Shown piece after piece: positions 41,663 to 45,464 of a DNA stretch of 45,464 nt. This DNA is from Mycetocola tolaasinivorans. GTDB lineage: Bacteria > Actinomycetota > Actinomycetes > Actinomycetales > Microbacteriaceae. Position numbers and translations under genes: made by a program. The stretch lies in the NCBI RefSeq assembly GCF_003667565.1, contig NZ_RCUX01000016.1, positions 1 through 45,464 of the forward strand. The letters are read 5' to 3'. Position 1 is the stretch's first letter; every line of letters starts with the position of its first letter. Below the pieces are notes generated by a model. The model ran no database searches. It saw only the letters and a list, made by a program, of their open reading frames with translations, and was not told the DNA's origin.

Positions 41663-41953
41663 TCATTTAACTCGGGGGAGGGTGATTTTGAGGATCATGT
41701 TTTGTGCGTACGGTGGGGGTGTAACGATGTAGCTGATGATCAGGGTGTCCTCGTCTTTGAAGAAGACGTACTTGAGGTAGTTCTCGTCCGCAGGAGGTCT
41801 TTCGATTTTGCGGGGTTTCCATCCCTGTTCGAGGAGCCAGGGGGTGAGGTCGTCAGCAACCTGGCGTGGGGTGCGGGGTCCGTCGGCGTAGAGTGCGAAG
41901 TCCTTTTCCCAGGTGAGGGTCCGAGGCCACCCTTTGACATCGAACGCGTCCAT
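41663..41953 (-). pseudogene. Truncated duplicate of the lipoprotein gene, variable C-terminus
   Basis: The 96-residue reading frame begins MDAFDVKGWPRTLTWEKDFA and repeats the middle of the neighbouring lipoprotein almost letter for letter up to PWLLEQGW, then diverges (KPRKIERPPADEN ... PPPYAQNMILKITLPRVK against DRSTSDYQPSDP ... PPPYGQTMVLMIRLPRVK). The frame is open upstream to a TGA at 42058-42056, but no start codon occurs there before this ATG, so the signal peptide and lipobox are lost. It may be a remnant, or be translated by coupling as a cytoplasmic fragment. It lies last in the operon with the hydrolase. Confidence 0.7.
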
Positions 41954-42436
41954 GCTTTCCGAGCGGCCTCCGCCGGAGGGTGGGTTGGAGATTTCTTCGG
42001 GGGCGATCTGGGCGAGGATGTCGTCACCGATGCCCTCGGCTCGGGCGTCGTCATTTCACTCGGGGGAGTCTGATCATGAGGACCATTGTTTGGCCGTAGG
42101 GCGGGGGTTTGACGGTGTATCTGATTGCGAGGAGGTCTTGGTCTCGGAGAAATATGTTTTCTGCGTATGCCGGATCTGAGGGTTGATAGTCAGATGTGCT
42201 GCGATCCCATCCCTGGTCGAGTAGCCAGGGGGTGAGGTCGTCAGCGACCTGGCGTGGAGTGCGGGGTCCGTCGGCGTAGAGTGCGAAGTCTTTCTCCCAG
42301 GTGAGGGTCCGAGGCCACCCTTTGACATCGAACGCGTCCATGCTTTCCGAGCGGCCTCCGCCGGAGGGTGGGTTGGAGATTTCTTCGGGGGCGATCTGGG
42401 CGAGGATGTCGTCACCGATGCCCTCGGCTCGGGCGT
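41663..42436. repeat. 388-bp tandem duplication of the lipoprotein 3' half
   Basis: The distal copy (41663-42048) and proximal copy (42051-42436) are offset by 388 bp. Their parts coding for the central domain are nearly identical (a handful of differences in more than 200 bp), while the parts coding for the last 45 or so codons are clearly diverged. The junction is at GGGCGT (42043-42048 and 42431-42436), directly against the proximal stop codon. Confidence 0.88.
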
Positions 42437-42587
42437 AGTGTTCGGCGATCTGTGCGTCACGGGCGGGGCGAAGCTCGGGGAGATCGGTTTTCGGTGGGTG
42501 CAGGGTTAGACAACCGGACAACACGAGTGTCAATGCCAGCGCGCCGATGACGGCGGAAATCCGTACGAGTATCGGTGTGGGATTCAT
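42051..42587 (-). CDS. Lipoprotein, candidate immunity protein
   Basis: A 178-aa protein with a signal peptide and lipobox (VIGALALTLVLSGC), so lipid-anchored on the outer face of the membrane. No family is recognised. The body runs through RAEGIGDDILAQIAPEEISN, VADDLTPWLLDQGW and a C-terminal beta-rich part ending LMIRLPRVK. The ATG overlaps the hydrolase stop as ATGA, so production is coupled to the hydrolase. By analogy with type VII lipase effectors whose immunity proteins are lipoproteins, it may protect the cell from the hydrolase (inference). A tandem partial copy follows. Confidence 0.75.
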   Translation of the reverse strand: MNPTPILVRISAVIGALALTLVLSGCLTLHPPKTDLPELRPARDAQIAEHYARAEGIGDDILAQIAPEEISNPPSGGGRSESMDAFDVKGWPRTLTWEKDFALYADGPRTPRQVADDLTPWLLDQGWDRSTSDYQPSDPAYAENIFLRDQDLLAIRYTVKPPPYGQTMVLMIRLPRVK

Positions 42588-44518
42588 CGGGACCGTGGCT
42601 TTCGCGACAGAGGCTCAAGATCGAGAGGAGAAATGAATTTCGGGGGTTTCTTGACGCCGGTATCTGGTGCCACGGAGGGGGGAGAATATGGTCCCGGCTG
42701 GGTAAGCAAGTTCGGAGCGAGGAAGTCATCCGGCTGGTACACGGATACCGGTTTGCCGCTGACGACGTTTGCTATGTTTTCGAGGGAGGTGCTGTAAGGA
42801 CCGAGCACGTCAGAATGCGATTCGTCGCCTCCGCGCTCAACCGATCCCAGGGCAGGGTCGCGCTTGTCGATAAACCCCGTCTCCAACCTCGTAATCCCGG
42901 GAACGGCGAGCGGGTTGTTGAAGCCGTGGCCCAGCCCGAACCCTGAAACCCCTCCCTGGGTGAATCCGACAACACGGTCATTGCGGGCCTGGAGGAGGAA
43001 GTGTGGTTTGTCTCCGGTGTGGGGAAACGCGTCCAGACCATCGCGAAGCGAGGTATCGTGGCCAAGCCCCGCGGGGGCGACATACACGATGCGATCGGCG
43101 CGGAGTCCCAGGGATTCGGCACGGGCCAGGACCACCGCACCGTAGCTGTGTGCGATCGGTACGAGCGCGGCCCCCGGCGGTAGGCGCACACCGTTGAGGA
43201 ACGACAGCATGCGCGGAGCGCCGTCTTCGGCGTAGGAGCGCTTGGCCGCCTCAAGAAAACCGACGTCGCTGTTGTCGATATCGGGCAGTGCCGAGCCCTG
43301 ATAGGTGAAGTAGCCGGAGGCCGGGCCGGAGATGTTGTACATGTTGCGGCTGCGATCCGCGTTGCCCTCGAATCCTCCGAGCCTGCTGTTGCTGCCCGGG
43401 ATGAACGTGCCCACGTTTTGCACCCAGGGGGCGATATCACCGGTGATGGGATCCAACGCGCCCTGATAGGTAATGATCGCGTCCAGCAGGGGGTTGAATG
43501 AGACGAGCCTAAGCCCGTTTTGAGATACTCGTGTGCCGTCTTCGGCAAAGATCCTGAAGATGCCAAATGACTCATCGCCCACCCTCTCTCCGGCATAGCG
43601 TTCATTGCGATCGCCGAGGATCGCGTCGAGGGTCCTGATCTCGGTCTCGCGTCGTTCAATCTCGCCGTCGTACTGACCCGGGTGGGCGGGGCTCGCGCTC
43701 GTCAGGTAGGTCAGCTCTCGCTCCAGTTGGTTGCGATACTCGCCCGCGGTAATCCGGTTCGCGGTGTTGCGATCGCGCAGGGCGATGCCCTCGAGGTTGC
43801 CGAGAAGGAGCGGGTTGTCGCCCAGGAGACGCTGGCGGCTCTCCGGGTCGAGACTCGCCCAGACCTCGGCGATGATACCGGGATCGAGAAGCCCGGCAAT
43901 GTCCGTAGCACTCACCGTGCGAGAAACACCGTCGATGATGGCCGTGACCGTCACGCCGGTGCTCACCCGGGGCGGCGGAGGGAGGGCCGTGCCCGTGGCC
44001 ATGTACTGCCAGATCAGTGACTCGAGCTGGGCCGAGGTGCGGGAGTCCTGCCCGCGGCGTTCATCGTCAAGTCGGGTGAGTGAGCTGGTGGCGGCGGAGA
44101 GCCGTGCCGGAGCCTCGCGTATGGTGTTCTCCAGCGTCCACCGGGTGGCATCGGAAACCTCGCGAGAGAGGGCCCGCTGCGCGTCGCGTTCACCGCTGAT
44201 GATGGCGTCCTGGGTAGAGCGGTGGATTGCCGCATAGTATTGGATGCCGTTCATTGCCGAGGCATAGCTGCGAAGCGCGTTTTTCCAGGCCTCATCCAGC
44301 ACGGCGATGTTGTGCAGCATCGACCCGGGCACGCTGAGGGAGGCGCGCAGGCGCACGGTGGAGAGTGCATCGTCGGCCTCGGCCGGGAGCGCATCAATCG
44401 CCGCGCGCATTCTGAGGGTGATCCGGCCGAGCGCATCTCCACGTGCGGGCCAGCCGCTGGCCTGGTGCACGGCGTCTACCGATCCGGCCAGTGCTCGGTC
44501 TCCCGGTCGTTCCATCAC
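42584..44518 (-). CDS. DUF1023-type alpha/beta hydrolase with long helical N-terminus
   Basis: A 644-aa protein with no signal peptide. The first 250 residues are helical and Ala/Arg-rich (YASAMNGIQYYAAIHRSTQD), like the partner-binding part of WXG/ESX-linked proteins. The C-terminal half has the DUF1023 hydrolase fold, with nucleophile elbow AHSYGAVV (Ser near 457), a likely acid in LLQARNDRVVGF (near 513) and His in GGDESHSDVLGP (near 568). Such proteins in Actinobacteria sit next to small EspC/WXG-like genes and are probably exported by type VII secretion. GTG 44518 is used (GGAAG upstream); ATG 44515 is equally possible. The last 45 residues are Pro-rich. Confidence 0.82.
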   Translation of the reverse strand: MMERPGDRALAGSVDAVHQASGWPARGDALGRITLRMRAAIDALPAEADDALSTVRLRASLSVPGSMLHNIAVLDEAWKNALRSYASAMNGIQYYAAIHRSTQDAIISGERDAQRALSREVSDATRWTLENTIREAPARLSAATSSLTRLDDERRGQDSRTSAQLESLIWQYMATGTALPPPPRVSTGVTVTAIIDGVSRTVSATDIAGLLDPGIIAEVWASLDPESRQRLLGDNPLLLGNLEGIALRDRNTANRITAGEYRNQLERELTYLTSASPAHPGQYDGEIERRETEIRTLDAILGDRNERYAGERVGDESFGIFRIFAEDGTRVSQNGLRLVSFNPLLDAIITYQGALDPITGDIAPWVQNVGTFIPGSNSRLGGFEGNADRSRNMYNISGPASGYFTYQGSALPDIDNSDVGFLEAAKRSYAEDGAPRMLSFLNGVRLPPGAALVPIAHSYGAVVLARAESLGLRADRIVYVAPAGLGHDTSLRDGLDAFPHTGDKPHFLLQARNDRVVGFTQGGVSGFGLGHGFNNPLAVPGITRLETGFIDKRDPALGSVERGGDESHSDVLGPYSTSLENIANVVSGKPVSVYQPDDFLAPNLLTQPGPYSPPSVAPDTGVKKPPKFISPLDLEPLSRKPRSR

Positions 44519-44544
44519 CGGATTGCTTCCACCCCGGCCCGCGC

Positions 44545-44817
44545 CTAGGGGCGCAGTCCCGCGGCGATCTGGGCGTCCAGGAGCCGGAAGGTGTTCGCGG
44601 TATCGAGGGCGGCCTCGCTCTGGGCGCGAAAGAGCCGGGCGAAGGCCATCAGCGTGCGCTGCCGCGCGGTGTGAACGGCGATGTGTATCGCGTCGGGTTG
44701 CGGGGCGCCCGAGTCGAGCGGTGTACCCAGTAGGCGCTGGGCTTCATCCTCGGCGTTATTGCCCGCGCTCCGCACGGCGGTGGCGCTGTTTTCGAGTGCG
44801 GAATAGCTGATCTTCAT
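44545..44817 (-). CDS. EspC/WXG100-like small helical protein
   Basis: A 90-aa helical protein. It begins MKISYSALENSATAVRSAGN and continues NAEDEAQRLLGTPLDSGAPQ; the second helix has RTLMAFARLFRAQSEAALDT. Size and two-helix form match small ESX substrates or helpers (DUF2580/EspC type) that pair with large type VII substrates; the WXG turn itself is not present. AGGGAG stands six bases before the ATG. It heads the operon with the hydrolase and the lipoprotein. Confidence 0.7.
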   Translation of the reverse strand: MKISYSALENSATAVRSAGNNAEDEAQRLLGTPLDSGAPQPDAIHIAVHTARQRTLMAFARLFRAQSEAALDTANTFRLLDAQIAAGLRP

Positions 44818-44945
44818 GGGGCGCTCCCTGCCTGAAACCCGAGGTTTTGGCCAACGTACACTTCCATCGGGTTTTGCGCGTCCCAGCTGTCGGCTGGTGA
44901 CGGTTTGGTTGTCGCATGCGCGGGCGCGTGCTCCGGGAAACCGGG

Positions 44946-45224
44946 TTAGGCGCGAGCCAGGCGGCGCTCGCGCTCGGTGATGCGCAGGCCGCTAGCGATC
45001 AGGCGGCGGGTGAGCGTCTTGGGGGAGACCGGCGTGGCCCCGGCGGCGATCAGGCTCTGATACACGCGGGCCGGCACGTCATAGTGGTCAAGATCGAACC
45101 CACGGCGCGGAATCTCATTCTCGGCGGCGAAGGTGTGCAGCTCGTCGAGGGACTCATCGCTGACGAGGTGCGACCAGAGGGTGCCGTGATTCGGCCACAT
45201 CGGATCATCAATCAGGATTGTCAT
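44946..45224 (-). CDS. DUF4031 family protein
   Basis: A 92-aa soluble protein: MTILIDDPMWPNHGTLWSHL, HTFAAENEIPRRGFDLDHYD, VPARVYQSLIAAGATPVSPK. This is the DUF4031 pattern, with its conserved Asp and His residues; function unknown. The ATG at 45224 lies seven bases after a -10 TAGACT (45237-45232), suggesting a leaderless mRNA. In relatives it is found near rne and rplU. The region 44818-44945 holds nothing clear. Confidence 0.85.
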   Translation of the reverse strand: MTILIDDPMWPNHGTLWSHLVSDESLDELHTFAAENEIPRRGFDLDHYDVPARVYQSLIAAGATPVSPKTLTRRLIASGLRITERERRLARA

Positions 45225-45310
45225 GTCACTGAGTCTAAGCAGATGACGCCCGGTTTCATTCCCGGATGGCCGCGAAAACACGCCGGTGGACGACACGGGC
45301 CCGAGGGTAT

Positions 45311-45339
45311 TTGGTAAGCGGGCGTTAATCGGCTAATCT
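45311..45339 (+). promoter_or_regulatory. Promoter pointing out of the right edge
   Basis: TTGGTA (45311-45316) and TAATCT (45334-45339) with exactly 17 bp. A hairpin CGTGTG / CACACG lies shortly after, in the first part of a leader that continues past the window. No coding start is seen before the edge. From synteny in related genomes the gene beyond could be rplU (inference). Confidence 0.55.
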
Positions 45340-45464
45340 TGAACCTTGGAACGCGTGTGCTTATCCCACACGTAAAACCAAAGTTTTCTGACAGCCGTTA
45401 CTCTGATCCCACTGGGTTCCGGCAGGGCAGTGACACTCAGATATGCACGTAATCGGAGCTCAGC

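Noticed and set aside
44818..44945. Possible small gene between the EspC-like and DUF4031 genes
   Set aside because: Open frames here are complements of neighbours and lack a ribosome site.
1..45464. CRISPR arrays, tRNA or rRNA genes, insertion sequences
   Set aside because: No regularly spaced repeats, no tRNA-like cloverleaf with TTCGA arm, and no transposase or terminal inverted repeats were found on reading both strands.

Overview
The window is GC-rich, densely packed actinobacterial DNA. Several features point to the order Micrococcales, most likely the family Microbacteriaceae (inference; no database search was possible). These are the backbone ileS - folC - DUF4233 - ndk - VKOR - rne, an ileS T-box whose expression platform appears translational, many ATGA/GTGA start-stop overlaps, and several probable leaderless mRNAs (a -10 box 6-7 nt before the start codon).

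Layout. 1-754: 5' part of valS, running off the left edge. 1262-3186: a TetR regulator, an alpha/beta hydrolase and a DinB-like protein around a perfect 21-bp operator. 3193-8447: a dipeptide/nickel-type ABC importer (lipoprotein binding protein, two permeases, one fused double ATPase). 8592-10605: a TetR regulator with a membrane-anchored protein, and an M50-type membrane metalloprotease. 10731-16294: T-box, ileS, folC, DUF4233 gene and a strong terminator. 16361-19909: a less GC-rich spacer, then a lactococcin-972-type bacteriocin operon (secreted peptide, large membrane protein, ABC ATPase). 20037-24499: an envelope-stress locus with Asp23/Gls24-type and AmaP-type proteins, DUF2273, YtxH-like and CsbD-like small proteins and an ECF sigma factor. 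24546-27120: a small HTH protein, a Clp-N/SRPBCC fusion, a CPBP protease and a small membrane protein. 27238-36702: ndk, a double Lrp regulator divergent from an inositol-phosphatase-like gene, a YtrA-type GntR/ABC operon, a DsbA-like protein with a tiny Cys protein, VKOR, and RNase E/G. 36759-40975: TetR, an MFS sugar transporter and a GH3 beta-glucosidase. 41044-44817: a GNAT acetyltransferase, then an operon that looks like a type VII secretion substrate module (EspC-like helper, DUF1023 hydrolase, lipoprotein, and a 388-bp tandem duplicate of the lipoprotein 3' half). 44946-45224: a DUF4031 gene. A promoter near the right edge points out of the window.

How it fits together. Housekeeping translation, folate, nucleotide and RNA-decay genes form a conserved backbone into which accessory blocks have been inserted, most clearly between the DUF4233 gene and ndk (about 11 kb) and between ndk and rne (about 6 kb). 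Two blocks look like interbacterial competition systems: the lactococcin-972-like locus and the helper/hydrolase/lipoprotein operon. The latter has the architecture expected of a secreted lipase-type toxin with a membrane-anchored immunity lipoprotein, and the duplicated lipoprotein half with a diverged C-terminus is the most unusual structure in the window. VKOR and the DsbA-like protein could form a disulfide-forming pair. The Asp23 locus and its sigma factor probably form one cell-envelope stress regulon.
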